This document shows positions 1 to 8,537 of a DNA stretch of 55,464 bases, piece after piece. The stretch covers positions 1 through 55,464 of the forward strand of contig QCAW01000006.1 of assembly GCA_003281795.1 (NCBI GenBank), written 5' to 3'. Within the stretch, counting starts at the first letter, position 1. Every line of letters starts with the position of its first letter. Source of the stretch: Pelagibacteraceae bacterium AG-345-F21 (GTDB lineage Bacteria; Pseudomonadota; Alphaproteobacteria; Pelagibacterales; Pelagibacteraceae). The position numbers and the translations under genes were made by a program. The notes below the pieces were generated by a model. It did no database searches. It saw nothing but the letters and a program-made list of their open reading frames with translations, and was not told the DNA's origin.

Positions 1-48
1 CTTTGATCTGTAAATTAATTTTTTTTTAAAAGTTTCTAATTCTTTCAT
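1..48 (-). CDS. sdhE: Succinate dehydrogenase assembly factor SdhE, N-terminal fragment
   Basis: Only the first 16 codons lie in the window; the gene runs off the left edge. They read MKELETFKKKLIYRSK, which matches the start of the small SdhE (DUF339) family, where a K/R-L-x-[YF]-R-S-[KR] segment precedes the RGTKEMD motif (not visible here). SdhE helps insert FAD into succinate dehydrogenase. It is divergent from recG, and a recG/sdhE/mfd neighbourhood is common in Alphaproteobacteria. Seen: the peptide and orientation. Inferred: the identity, because the diagnostic motif is outside the window. Confidence 0.65.
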   Translation of the reverse strand, partial: MKELETFKKKLIYRSK

Positions 49-73
49 TTAAGAAATATATTATATATAAAAA

Positions 74-2122
74 ATGGTTTTAATAAAAAAAAATATTATT
101 TTTAGCGATGTTAATAAGCTTAGAGGTGTAGGAAAACAGTTATCAAAATATTTAAAAATTAAGCGAATTGAGAAAGTAAAAGATTTATTATTAAACTTAC
201 CTTATTCTGAAACTGATAGATCAAAAATTACTGATCTAGATAAACTAGAAATTGGTAAAATACATACCATACGTGTAAAAATAAAGAAGATTTATTTTCC
301 AAGAATTAGAAATTTACCAAATAAAATACTTTGTGAAAATGCAACTGGTAAAATTGAAATTATATATTTTAATAGTCGAGAGGGTTATTTAAGGAAATTA
401 TATAAAATTGGAGAGATTGTTATTATAAGTGGTAAAGTGAGTTATTTTAATAAAAATTACCAAATAACTAATCCAGATTACGTTACCCCATTAGAAAAGG
501 AAAACTATGTGAAACAAAAAATACCAAAATATTCTTTAACAAAAGGCATTAATGAAAAAAAATATCGCGCTATTTCAGAACAAATTTTGAATAATTTACC
601 AGATGTTGAAGATTGGCATGACATACATTTTTTAAAAAAAAATAATTTTTTTAATTGGAAAGAAAACATAATATCTCTTCACAAAACAAAAGAAGGTCAA
701 AATAATCGATCTCAAAGCTACAAAAGATTAGTATTTGACGAGATATGTGCAAATTTTTTGGTATTATCAAAAAGTAGAAAGAAAATTAAAAGTAGAAAAA
801 AAAATAAGCTTTTTAAATCAATTTTATCAAACAAAATCATTAATCAACTCCCCTTTACATTAACGACTAGTCAAAAAAAAGTTTTTAATGAAATAAATTT
901 AGATTTAAAATCTAAAACAAGAATGTTTAGAATCATTCAAGGAGATGTCGGTTCAGGAAAAACAATTGTTTCTCTTTTAGCAGTCGCAAATGCAATTGAA
1001 GATAATTATCAGTGTGCAATTATGGCTCCAACTGAAATTTTAGCAAAACAACATTTTGAATTATCTAAAAAAATTTTTATGAATACAAATTTAAAGATTG
1101 AATTCTTGACAGGAAAAACAGAAAACTCAAAAAGAAGGAAAATTATTTCAGATTTAGAAAATGGAAATATAAATTTAATTATTGGAACACATTCTTTATT
1201 TCAGAAAAAAATTAAATTTATGAATTTAGGATTGGCTATTATTGATGAACAACACAAGTTTGGTGTTCGACAAAGATCTGAACTTGCAAAAAAAGGAGGT
1301 GCCAATTGTGATGTTCTTTTAATGTCTGCAACACCAATACCTCGTACTATGATAATGTCTTTATATGGAGATATGGATATTTCTAAAATTACCGAAAAAC
1401 CAAAAAATCGAAAAAAGATAATTACTTTAAGCAAACCTGAAAAAAAAATAAATGAATTGTGGTTATTTCTAAAAAAACAAATAGACAACGATAATCAAAT
1501 ATTTTGGGTATGCCCATTAATTGAAGACTCAGTTCACTTGGACTTTTCTTCTGTTAAAAAAAAATATGAATTAATAAATAAAAAGTTTCCAAATAAAGTG
1601 GGGTTTATTCATGGGGCATTAAATAAAGACGAAAAAGAAATCATTTTAAAAAGATTTTTTAAAAAAGAAATTTATATACTGGTTACTACAACAGTGATTG
1701 AAGTTGGAATCGATTTTCCAAATGCAAATTTAATAGTTATTGAAAATGCTAATAAATTTGGTTTAGCTCAGTTACATCAATTGCGTGGTCGTGTTGGTAG
1801 AGGCAATAAACAGGGACACTGTATATTACTTTTTAAGGACGGTCTTAGCAAAAAAGCAGTTAAAAGAATCAAAATTTTAAAGGAGTCAAATGATGGCTTT
1901 TTTATTGCAGAGAAAGATATGGAATTAAGAGGGTTCGGTGATATTATAGGTTTTCAACAAAGCGGAATAAAACATTTTAGATTTGCTGATCCTGTTATAC
2001 ATAAAGATTTATTTGAATTAGCTGAAAAGTATATAAATAAAGAAGTTAAAAATGAAAAAAAATTTACTTTTTTATTAAAACTATTTGATAGAGCTGAAAT
2101 TATTAACCAAAATATTGATTAA
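74..2122 (+). CDS. recG: ATP-dependent DNA helicase RecG
   Basis: A 682-residue superfamily 2 helicase that remodels stalled forks and Holliday junctions in the cytoplasm. The N-terminal third has the wedge/OB-fold arrangement of RecG. The motor domains follow: Walker A GDVGSGKT at residues 290-297, the DEQH box at 391-394, SATPIPRT soon after, and QLRGRVGRG (motif VI) near 568-576. The C-terminus carries the RGFGDIIGFQQSG segment typical of RecG. Length is close to E. coli RecG (693). The ATG at 74 follows an A-rich leader with no clear Shine-Dalgarno site. Its stop overlaps the convergent DUF502 gene by 4 nt. Confidence 0.97.
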   Translation: MVLIKKNIIFSDVNKLRGVGKQLSKYLKIKRIEKVKDLLLNLPYSETDRSKITDLDKLEIGKIHTIRVKIKKIYFPRIRNLPNKILCENATGKIEIIYFNSREGYLRKLYKIGEIVIISGKVSYFNKNYQITNPDYVTPLEKENYVKQKIPKYSLTKGINEKKYRAISEQILNNLPDVEDWHDIHFLKKNNFFNWKENIISLHKTKEGQNNRSQSYKRLVFDEICANFLVLSKSRKKIKSRKKNKLFKSILSNKIINQLPFTLTTSQKKVFNEINLDLKSKTRMFRIIQGDVGSGKTIVSLLAVANAIEDNYQCAIMAPTEILAKQHFELSKKIFMNTNLKIEFLTGKTENSKRRKIISDLENGNINLIIGTHSLFQKKIKFMNLGLAIIDEQHKFGVRQRSELAKKGGANCDVLLMSATPIPRTMIMSLYGDMDISKITEKPKNRKKIITLSKPEKKINELWLFLKKQIDNDNQIFWVCPLIEDSVHLDFSSVKKKYELINKKFPNKVGFIHGALNKDEKEIILKRFFKKEIYILVTTTVIEVGIDFPNANLIVIENANKFGLAQLHQLRGRVGRGNKQGHCILLFKDGLSKKAVKRIKILKESNDGFFIAEKDMELRGFGDIIGFQQSGIKHFRFADPVIHKDLFELAEKYINKEVKNEKKFTFLLKLFDRAEIINQNID

Positions 2123-2733
2123 TTAATATTTGAAGTACCTGCAGAAACTATAAATTTTGAAGCCTGTTCAAAAGATACATCTAAATAAATTAAGTCTTTC
2201 TTAGGGACCATCAATAAAAAACCGCTGGTAGGATTTGGGGTTGTGGGAACAAAAACATTAACCAATTCTTCTTTAACTTTTTGTGATATTAAATCTTTGT
2301 TTTCCTTAGTTGCAAATCCGACCGCCCATACTCCTTTTCTTGGATACTCTAAAAGAACAACGCTACTTTTATCTTTTTCACTTTTTGTAAAACTTTCTGT
2401 CATTTGACCAATAGCAGAGTATATTGTTCTTAAAATTGGAATTTTTTTTAGTATGTTGTCGAATAACTCAAAAAATTTTTTTCCAAGAAATGAAAGAGAT
2501 ATCCATCCAATAAGAGTTATTAGAAATAAAGCAATCAATATTTCTAATCCTGGAATATCAAATGGAAGATAATTATTTGGATTAATTTCCTTGGGAATTA
2601 AATTAGTTGAAAATTTTACAATGAAAAGAGTTAAATATAAGGTTATCCCAATTGGTATAAGAGCTACAACTCCAGCTATGAAATTATTTCTGAGCCTTGC
2701 AAAAATGGATTTTTTGTTTGATTTATTTGACAT
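2119..2733 (-). CDS. DUF502 family integral membrane protein
   Basis: 204 residues. Two strong hydrophobic segments lie near residues 19-41 and 63-85, followed by a soluble domain with the DUF502 hallmarks: PILRTIYSAIGQ, a VVLLEYPRKGVWAVGF-type strand, and VFVPTTPNPTSGFLLMVP. The family is widespread in bacteria and has no firmly established biochemical role. The gene converges with recG (4-nt overlap). Its ATG overlaps the stop of a tiny upstream reading frame as TAATG (see 2733-2813), so translation may be coupled. Confidence 0.9.
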   Translation of the reverse strand: MSNKSNKKSIFARLRNNFIAGVVALIPIGITLYLTLFIVKFSTNLIPKEINPNNYLPFDIPGLEILIALFLITLIGWISLSFLGKKFFELFDNILKKIPILRTIYSAIGQMTESFTKSEKDKSSVVLLEYPRKGVWAVGFATKENKDLISQKVKEELVNVFVPTTPNPTSGFLLMVPKKDLIYLDVSFEQASKFIVSAGTSNIN

Positions 2734-2813
2734 TATTTAAGAGTAGCTTGAAAAAACAATAAAAACTATTATTAAGATAAAAATTGCAATTAACAATTTA
2801 TTATTTAAAATCA
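2733..2813 (-). CDS. Putative 26-residue single-span membrane peptide
   Basis: An ATG reading frame of 26 codons plus stop. It has a short polar start (MILNNK), a run of about 16 hydrophobic residues, and a FQATLK tail. That makes one membrane helix and little else. Its TAA shares a base with the ATG of the DUF502 membrane protein (TAATG). I do not recognise a family. In such A+T-rich DNA a chance hydrophobic frame is quite possible, so only the position and the stop/start overlap support it. Confidence 0.3.
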
Positions 2814-2823
2814 TGTATCTTAA

Positions 2824-3657
2824 ATGTATAGCATAAATAGAAGAAAATTTCTTGAATTATTTGGATGCGGTTGCTGCTCATTAATTTTGCCATCCTGTTC
2901 TACAGTCCCAATTACAGAAAGAAAACAATTAAGCATTATACCTGAGGCATCAATTAACCGACAAGCTGCAGCTGCTTATCAGCAGTTTAGAAGTAAAGCA
3001 AAACTTATTACAAAAGGTTCTAAATTAAAACAGGTTGTGAGAATAGGTAAAAAGATAGAGTTAGCAGTAAGTGCTTTTTTTGATAGCAAAGGAGAAAATG
3101 ATCCAACGAAAAATTTTGGATGGGATTATATTTTAGTTGATAATGATAAAGTTGTAAATGCTTGGTGTATGCCTGGAGGGAAAATTGCAGTTTATACAGG
3201 TCTATTAAAAGTTACAAAAAATGAAGATGCTTTATCTATTGTAATGGGTCATGAAATAGCACACGCTGTTGCTAGACACTCAGTTGAAAGAGCTAGTCAT
3301 GCTATGTCAATTAATTTAGGAACAACAGTAGCTGATATTTTTTTAGGTGGCGCAATAAATAGAACTCGAAATACAGTTGGTCAAAATACAGGCATGGATA
3401 TTTTTCAACTCGGAATAATGAATCCTTTTGGTAGAAAACAAGAAACTGAAGCGGACTACTTAGGGTTAATTTTTTCTTCACTTTCTGGCTATGATATACG
3501 AGAATCTGTGAAACTTTGGCAAAGAATGGCAGAAAAAAATAAAGGTAAAGAACCGCCTGTTTTTTTAAGCACGCATCCTTCTAGTAAAAAAAGAATTGAA
3601 AACTTAAATAACTGGATAGAAGAAGTTATTATTAAATACCCACCAATTAAAACTTAA
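2824..3657 (+). CDS. M48-family zinc metalloprotease, Tat-type lipoprotein
   Basis: 277 residues. The N-terminus has a twin-arginine signal (NRRKFLELFG, residues 5-14) followed by a lipobox ending in Cys25 (ILPSC), so it is predicted to be a folded, exported, lipid-anchored protein. The catalytic zinc site is HEIAH at 143-147, with the third ligand in the ETEADYLG segment (about 207-214) and HPSSKKRI near 251. This matches M48 peptidases of the LoiP/YggG type, which degrade misfolded envelope proteins. Several Cys residues (15, 17, 18) precede the lipobox. The only membrane segment visible is the signal. The gene is single, between divergent DUF502 and tRNA-Lys. Confidence 0.9.
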   Translation: MYSINRRKFLELFGCGCCSLILPSCSTVPITERKQLSIIPEASINRQAAAAYQQFRSKAKLITKGSKLKQVVRIGKKIELAVSAFFDSKGENDPTKNFGWDYILVDNDKVVNAWCMPGGKIAVYTGLLKVTKNEDALSIVMGHEIAHAVARHSVERASHAMSINLGTTVADIFLGGAINRTRNTVGQNTGMDIFQLGIMNPFGRKQETEADYLGLIFSSLSGYDIRESVKLWQRMAEKNKGKEPPVFLSTHPSSKKRIENLNNWIEEVIIKYPPIKT

Positions 3658-3662
3658 TTATT

Positions 3663-3738
3663 TGGTGAGCCCTGATGGACTCGAACCATCGACACCCTCC
3701 TTAAAAGGGAGGTGCTCTACCAACTGAGCTAAGGGCCC
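3663..3738 (-). tRNA. tRNA-Lys(TTT)
   Basis: The reverse complement folds as a standard cloverleaf. The acceptor GGGCCCT pairs with AGGGCTC (one G-U), the D arm is TAGCTCAGTTGGTAGAGCA, the anticodon loop CTTTTAA gives TTT, the T loop is GGTTCGAGTCC, and CCA is encoded at the 3' end. It lies 48 nt downstream of tgt on the same strand, so it may be released from that transcript. Confidence 0.97.
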
Positions 3739-3786
3739 TTAAGAAATTATCTTTTATATAGTTATTTACAAAAATTCAAATATTTA

Positions 3787-4902
3787 TTAATTAAAAAAAT
3801 CAATATATTTTTTATAAAAAGAGGCAAAAGTGCCGCTCTTAATATTTTTTCTTATTTCTTTCATAAATTCTTGATAAAAATATATGTTATTCAATGAGAT
3901 TAGCATGGATGCCATCATTTCATTGGATTTTATGAGATGATTTAAATAACTTTTAGAATATAGGTTTAAATTTCTAAGAGAACAATTGCCATCTAGTGGG
4001 GTCATATCTTGTTGGTATTTTGAATTCTTAATATTAATTTTACCTTCCCAAGTAAAAGCTAAACCGGTTCTTCCAGATCTAGTAGGTAAAACACAATCAA
4101 ACATATCTATACCTAAACTTACAGCTCCTAATATATCGGAAGGTGTGCCGACACCCATGAGATATCTTGGTTTGTTAGCAGGTAATAAATGCGTTGTTTC
4201 TTTTAAAATATTAAACATATCAGATTGAGTTTCTCCCACGGCCAGTCCTCCCATTGCATATCCATCAAAATCAATCTTCAATAAATTACTAATGCTCTCT
4301 TCGCGCAAATCTTTGAATAATCCACCTTGAGTTATTCCAAATAAAGCTTTAGTTTTATCAAGACCGAATTCTACCTTACAACGTTCTGCCCATTTTGTAG
4401 ATATATTTATTGATTTTATTAATTCCTTTTTGTCAGAGGTTAATTTAGGGCAAACGTCTAAAACCATAATTATATCAGAATTTATTGTTTTTTGAACTTG
4501 GATACTTTTTTCTGGACTCAATATAATTTTTTTTCCATCTAAATGAGATTTAAATATTGCACCAATGTCACTATCAATCTTGTTAAAAGCCGATAAGGAC
4601 ATAATTTGATAACCCCCGGAGTCTGTAAGAATAGGTTTTTTCCAATTCATAAAATTGTTCAAACCATTAAATTTTTTGAGAATCTCAATTCCTGGTCTCA
4701 ACAAAAGATGATATGTGTTTCCTAAAATAATCTGAGTTCCAGTTTCATAAATATCATCTACAAAAACACCTTTTACTGTGCCTTGTGTTCCGACTGGCAT
4801 AAATGCAGGGGTATCTATTTCGCCTTTTTGTGTGTAAATTTTTCCTAACCTAGCGCCGTCATTTTGAGTTATTAACTCAAAAGAAAAATCTTTTTTTTTC
4901 AT
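3787..4902 (-). CDS. tgt: Queuine/preQ1 tRNA-guanine transglycosylase with degenerate zinc site
   Basis: 371 residues, normal for bacterial Tgt. The enzyme swaps guanine 34 of GUN anticodons for a queuosine precursor. Catalytic features are intact: DSGGYQ (Asp94), GITQGGL (189-195), GGLAVGE (218-224), and FDCVLPTRSGRTG with Asp269. The structural zinc motif is not. The usual CxCxxC reads C307-S-L309-R-N-L312, and the distal His of the -HN- pair is Asn338. Three of four zinc ligands are therefore missing although the surrounding YSKSYLNHL is conserved. It is last in the ssb-gyrA-coaD-ppi-tgt run; queA, often found between ppi and tgt in this class, is absent here. Confidence 0.95.
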   Translation of the reverse strand: MKKKDFSFELITQNDGARLGKIYTQKGEIDTPAFMPVGTQGTVKGVFVDDIYETGTQIILGNTYHLLLRPGIEILKKFNGLNNFMNWKKPILTDSGGYQIMSLSAFNKIDSDIGAIFKSHLDGKKIILSPEKSIQVQKTINSDIIMVLDVCPKLTSDKKELIKSINISTKWAERCKVEFGLDKTKALFGITQGGLFKDLREESISNLLKIDFDGYAMGGLAVGETQSDMFNILKETTHLLPANKPRYLMGVGTPSDILGAVSLGIDMFDCVLPTRSGRTGLAFTWEGKINIKNSKYQQDMTPLDGNCSLRNLNLYSKSYLNHLIKSNEMMASMLISLNNIYFYQEFMKEIRKNIKSGTFASFYKKYIDFFN

Positions 4903-4907
4903 TAAGA

Positions 4908-5465
4908 CTATTTTAATTTTAGACTAATTATTTTGTCAGGATTTGTTACAGCTCCAGAATTAGGTTCGCCTTTTTTGATCATATCAACAAATTCCATACC
5001 TTTTACTACTTTTCCAAATGCTGAATATTGTCTATCTAGATGAGGGGCTGCTTCATAACAAATAAAAAATTGGCTATTTGCGCTATCAGGGTCTGCGGAC
5101 CTAGCTGCAGATAAAATTCCTCTGGTATGAGGTATATCTGTAAATTCAGCTTTTAAATTTGGAAGATCCGATCCTCCAGTACCTGCTAAATCTAAATTAA
5201 AATCAGGACTACTAGTGTTACCATATTTTACATCTCCTGTTTGTGCCATAAAACCACTTATAACTCGATGAAAGACTACATTGTCGTATTTTCCTTGTGA
5301 GGCTAAATCTTTAAACCTTTTGACATGATTAGGTGCTTTATCGGGATAAAGTTCTATTTCGACTAATCCATGTTGTAGTTTTAAAATCATTATATTTTCT
5401 TTTGCAATTAATTGAACGTTTAATAAACTATAAATAAGTATAAATAAATAAAAAAAAATTTTCAT
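4908..5465 (-). CDS. ppiA: Exported cyclophilin-type peptidyl-prolyl isomerase
   Basis: 185 residues with a hydrophobic N-terminal signal (residues 1-21 or so) and then a bacterial cyclophilin domain. The active-site block FHRVISGFMAQTGD is present, with SANSQFFI and the HLDRQYSAFGKVVKGMEFVD segment. It catalyses cis-trans isomerisation of proline bonds, probably in the periplasm. The start codon abuts coaD (TAATG-type one-base overlap) and the stop is 5 nt from the tgt start, so these genes are very probably co-translated from one message. The symbol is by position and family; ppiA versus ppiB cannot be separated from sequence alone. Confidence 0.93.
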   Translation of the reverse strand: MKIFFYLFILIYSLLNVQLIAKENIMILKLQHGLVEIELYPDKAPNHVKRFKDLASQGKYDNVVFHRVISGFMAQTGDVKYGNTSSPDFNLDLAGTGGSDLPNLKAEFTDIPHTRGILSAARSADPDSANSQFFICYEAAPHLDRQYSAFGKVVKGMEFVDMIKKGEPNSGAVTNPDKIISLKLK

Positions 5466-5953
5466 TAATATTTATTTTTAAGCATTTTAACTGTAGATTT
5501 TGTTACAAATTTATTGATATGTCCCCCTAGTTTGCTGATTTCTTTTACAAATTTAGATGAAATAATTTGATTTTCAACATCTGACATTAAAAAAATTGTC
5601 TCTATATCTGAATTTAATTTTTTATTCATTCCAGCTAATTGGAATTCATATTCAAAATCAGAAACGGCTCTCAAACCCCTTATTATTACAGATGCTTTGT
5701 ATTTTTTGCATAAATCAATTGTTAGTGTGTCAAAAGACATAACTTTAATTTTATTTTTTTTAAATTTTAAATCCTTAAATAATGAATTTTCTATAATTGA
5801 CAATCTTTCATCTAAAGAAAAAAAATAGCTTTTACTAATATTGTCTGTTGCTCCTATTACAACTTTATCAAATATTTTAAGGGATTTTTTTATTACATCT
5901 ATATGACCTAGAGTTATTGGATCAAACGTCCCTGGATAAATAGCAGTTTTCAT
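5465..5953 (-). CDS. coaD: Pantetheine-phosphate adenylyltransferase
   Basis: 162 residues, the usual CoaD length. It makes dephospho-CoA from 4'-phosphopantetheine and ATP in the penultimate step of CoA synthesis. The nucleotidyltransferase motif is YPGTFDPITLGH (TxGH variant) at residues 6-17. Downstream are IIRGLRAVSDFEYEFQLAGMN and the ISSKFVKEISKLGG substrate-binding segment. It sits 5 nt after gyrA and overlaps the cyclophilin gene by one base, the conserved alphaproteobacterial order. Confidence 0.97.
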   Translation of the reverse strand: MKTAIYPGTFDPITLGHIDVIKKSLKIFDKVVIGATDNISKSYFFSLDERLSIIENSLFKDLKFKKNKIKVMSFDTLTIDLCKKYKASVIIRGLRAVSDFEYEFQLAGMNKKLNSDIETIFLMSDVENQIISSKFVKEISKLGGHINKFVTKSTVKMLKNKY

Positions 5954-5958
5954 AATAT

Positions 5959-8532
5959 TTATAAGATATTATCCTCTATTTTAATTACAGAAACAACTTT
6001 TTCATTTCCGGATAATTTTTTAATTCTAACTCCCTGTGTATTTCGGCCAGCTACACGAATTTCTTTTACAGCACACCTCATTATGCCTCCTTTATCTGTA
6101 GATAGTATTATTTCATCGCTTTCACCTACAACTAAAGAAGCTGAAATATTTCCATTTCTAGGAGAATTAATTATACCAATTATTCCTTTGCCGCCTCTAT
6201 TGGTAACTCTGTAATCTAAAAAAGATGATCTTTTACCATATCCATTTTCAGATACAGATAAAATAAATTTATTAATTCCACTTTTAATTTTTTTATCTTT
6301 ATTGATTTCTTTTGAACTTATACTTGGATTGTTTAAGATTGATAGTGATATAACTTTATCATTTTCAATTAACTTTATCCCTTTTATTCCTTTTGAAGAC
6401 CTTCCTTTGAATAATCTTAGTTTTTTTGATTTAAATCTAATACATTTACCTGTTTGAGTACTCAGCATAATGTCTTGATCATCTTTACATATTTTTACAC
6501 CAATTATCTTATCATCTGCATCCAATTTCATAGCTATTTTCCCGCTATTATTAATATTTGCAAAGTCCTCCAAAGAATTTTTTCTTACATTTCCTTTTGA
6601 AGTTGCAAAAATAACTCTTAAATTTTTCCATTCTGACTCGTCTTCAGGTAGTGGCATAATTGAGCTTATAGAATGGTGATTTTTTAACGGAAGTATATTA
6701 AATATTGATTTTCCTTTTGATGCAGCAGTTCCTTCGGGAATTTTGTGAGCTTTTATTTTATAGACTAATCCTTGTGTAGAAAAAAATAATACTGGTGTAT
6801 GAGTATTAGCAGTAAAAATTTGTACAACAAAATCCTCTTCTCTCGTTGATATGCCTGTTTTGCCCTTACCACCTCTTTTTTGAGCTTTTAAAGAGCTTAA
6901 AGGGCTTCTTTTAATATATCCTTGTTTTGTAATGCTGATTACCACAGATTCTTTTTGAATAGTTTCCTCAATATTGTAATTTAAAACAGCGTCAATTATC
7001 TTTGTGCGTCGAGGAACACTGAATTTATTTTTAATATTTTCTAACTCCTTAATAATAAGTTTATTTAATTCTTTTTTAGAGTTAATAATTTTATTGTATT
7101 CAATTATTAATTCAGCAAGTTTATTTATTTCATTTTCAATTTCACCTATTCCAAAAGCTGTTAATTTTTGAAGACGTAATTCTAGTATTGCATTTACTTG
7201 ATTGTTTGAAAGCTGATAACTAGAAATATTTTTCTTTTTCTCAATCGAATTTATTAATTTAATACTTTTTTTAACTTTCCATTTTTTTGAAAGTAGATTT
7301 TTTTTAGCTATATCTGTATCCTTAGAATTTTTAATAATTTTGATAACTTCATCTATATTCTCAACCGCTGCAGCTAAGCCAATTAAAATGTGAGCTCTTT
7401 CTTCTGCTTTTTGTAAATCAAATTTTACTCTCTTTAAAACTGTGTCTTCCCTAAATTTTAAAAACTCTGAAATGAATTCTTTTAAATTTAAAATCTTTGG
7501 TTTGCTATTAACAATTGCCAAAGTGTTAAAACCAAAAGAAGTTTCAATACTTGTTAATTTGTATAATTGCCTCCTTATAGTTTCTGGCTCAACAGATTTT
7601 CTCAATTCAAGTACAACTCTTATACCTTCTCTATTTGACTCATCTCTTATATCTCTAATACCTTCTATCTTTTTGTCTCTTACTAACTGGGCTATTTTTT
7701 CAATTAAAACAGATTTATTTACTTGATACGGAACTGACTTTATAATTAAAAATTCTCTATTACCTTTTTTTTCTTCTAAGTCTATCTCTCCTCTTATTTT
7801 AAATGATCCTCTTCCTTTATTATAGCCTTGCTTTAAAATATCTTTTCCAATTATAATTCCACCAGTGGGAAAATCTGGTCCCGGAACATGTTTCATGAGT
7901 TGACTTATAGTAATGTCTTTATTTTCTATAAAAGCAATTGTTCCATTTATAACTTCTCCTAAATTATGTGGAGGTATACTAGTAGCCATACCAACAGCAA
8001 TTCCACCGGCTCCATTAACTAATATGTTTGGGTATTGTGAAGGAAGCACTTCAGGTTCCTTCTCAGTTTCATCATAATTATTTCTGTAATTAACCGTATT
8101 TTTTTCAAGATCTTCAGTTAAATATTGTGCAACTTTGCCTAATTTAGTTTCAGTATATCTCATCGCGGCAGGAGGGTCGCCATCTATTGACCCAAAATTC
8201 CCTTGTCCAGATATTAAAGGTAGACTCATTGAAAAGTCTTGAACCAATCTAACTAGGGCATCATATACTGATTGATCGCCATGCGGATGGTATTTACCTA
8301 TAACATCCCCGACTATTCTTGCTGATTTTCTAAAAGGCTTTGACCAGTCATATCCACCTTTGTACATTGCGTATATAATTCTTCGATGTACCGGCTTTAA
8401 CCCGTCTCTAACGTCAGGTAATGCTCTACTTACTATAACACTCATAGCGTAAGATAAATAAGACGAGCTCATTTCATCTTGTACGAATATAGGTTTGAAG
8501 GTTTTTTTAGTCTCTAAAACTGTTTTGTCCAT
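5959..8532 (-). CDS. gyrA: DNA gyrase subunit A
   Basis: 857 residues. This is the breakage-reunion subunit of the A2B2 topoisomerase that introduces negative supercoils. The catalytic tyrosine is Tyr126 in AAMRYTE. The quinolone-pocket helix reads HPHGDQSVYD (83-92), with Gln87 at the position of E. coli Ser83 and Asp91 at that of Asp87. The C-terminal beta-pinwheel carries a GyrA box (QKRGGKG) and repeated blades with RGGKG and RNTQGV-type turns. The spacing to ssb is 5 nt, consistent with one operon. Gln at the Ser83 position is unusual but is inferred by alignment from memory. Confidence 0.98.
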   Translation of the reverse strand: MDKTVLETKKTFKPIFVQDEMSSSYLSYAMSVIVSRALPDVRDGLKPVHRRIIYAMYKGGYDWSKPFRKSARIVGDVIGKYHPHGDQSVYDALVRLVQDFSMSLPLISGQGNFGSIDGDPPAAMRYTETKLGKVAQYLTEDLEKNTVNYRNNYDETEKEPEVLPSQYPNILVNGAGGIAVGMATSIPPHNLGEVINGTIAFIENKDITISQLMKHVPGPDFPTGGIIIGKDILKQGYNKGRGSFKIRGEIDLEEKKGNREFLIIKSVPYQVNKSVLIEKIAQLVRDKKIEGIRDIRDESNREGIRVVLELRKSVEPETIRRQLYKLTSIETSFGFNTLAIVNSKPKILNLKEFISEFLKFREDTVLKRVKFDLQKAEERAHILIGLAAAVENIDEVIKIIKNSKDTDIAKKNLLSKKWKVKKSIKLINSIEKKKNISSYQLSNNQVNAILELRLQKLTAFGIGEIENEINKLAELIIEYNKIINSKKELNKLIIKELENIKNKFSVPRRTKIIDAVLNYNIEETIQKESVVISITKQGYIKRSPLSSLKAQKRGGKGKTGISTREEDFVVQIFTANTHTPVLFFSTQGLVYKIKAHKIPEGTAASKGKSIFNILPLKNHHSISSIMPLPEDESEWKNLRVIFATSKGNVRKNSLEDFANINNSGKIAMKLDADDKIIGVKICKDDQDIMLSTQTGKCIRFKSKKLRLFKGRSSKGIKGIKLIENDKVISLSILNNPSISSKEINKDKKIKSGINKFILSVSENGYGKRSSFLDYRVTNRGGKGIIGIINSPRNGNISASLVVGESDEIILSTDKGGIMRCAVKEIRVAGRNTQGVRIKKLSGNEKVVSVIKIEDNIL

Positions 8533-8537
8533 ATTAT

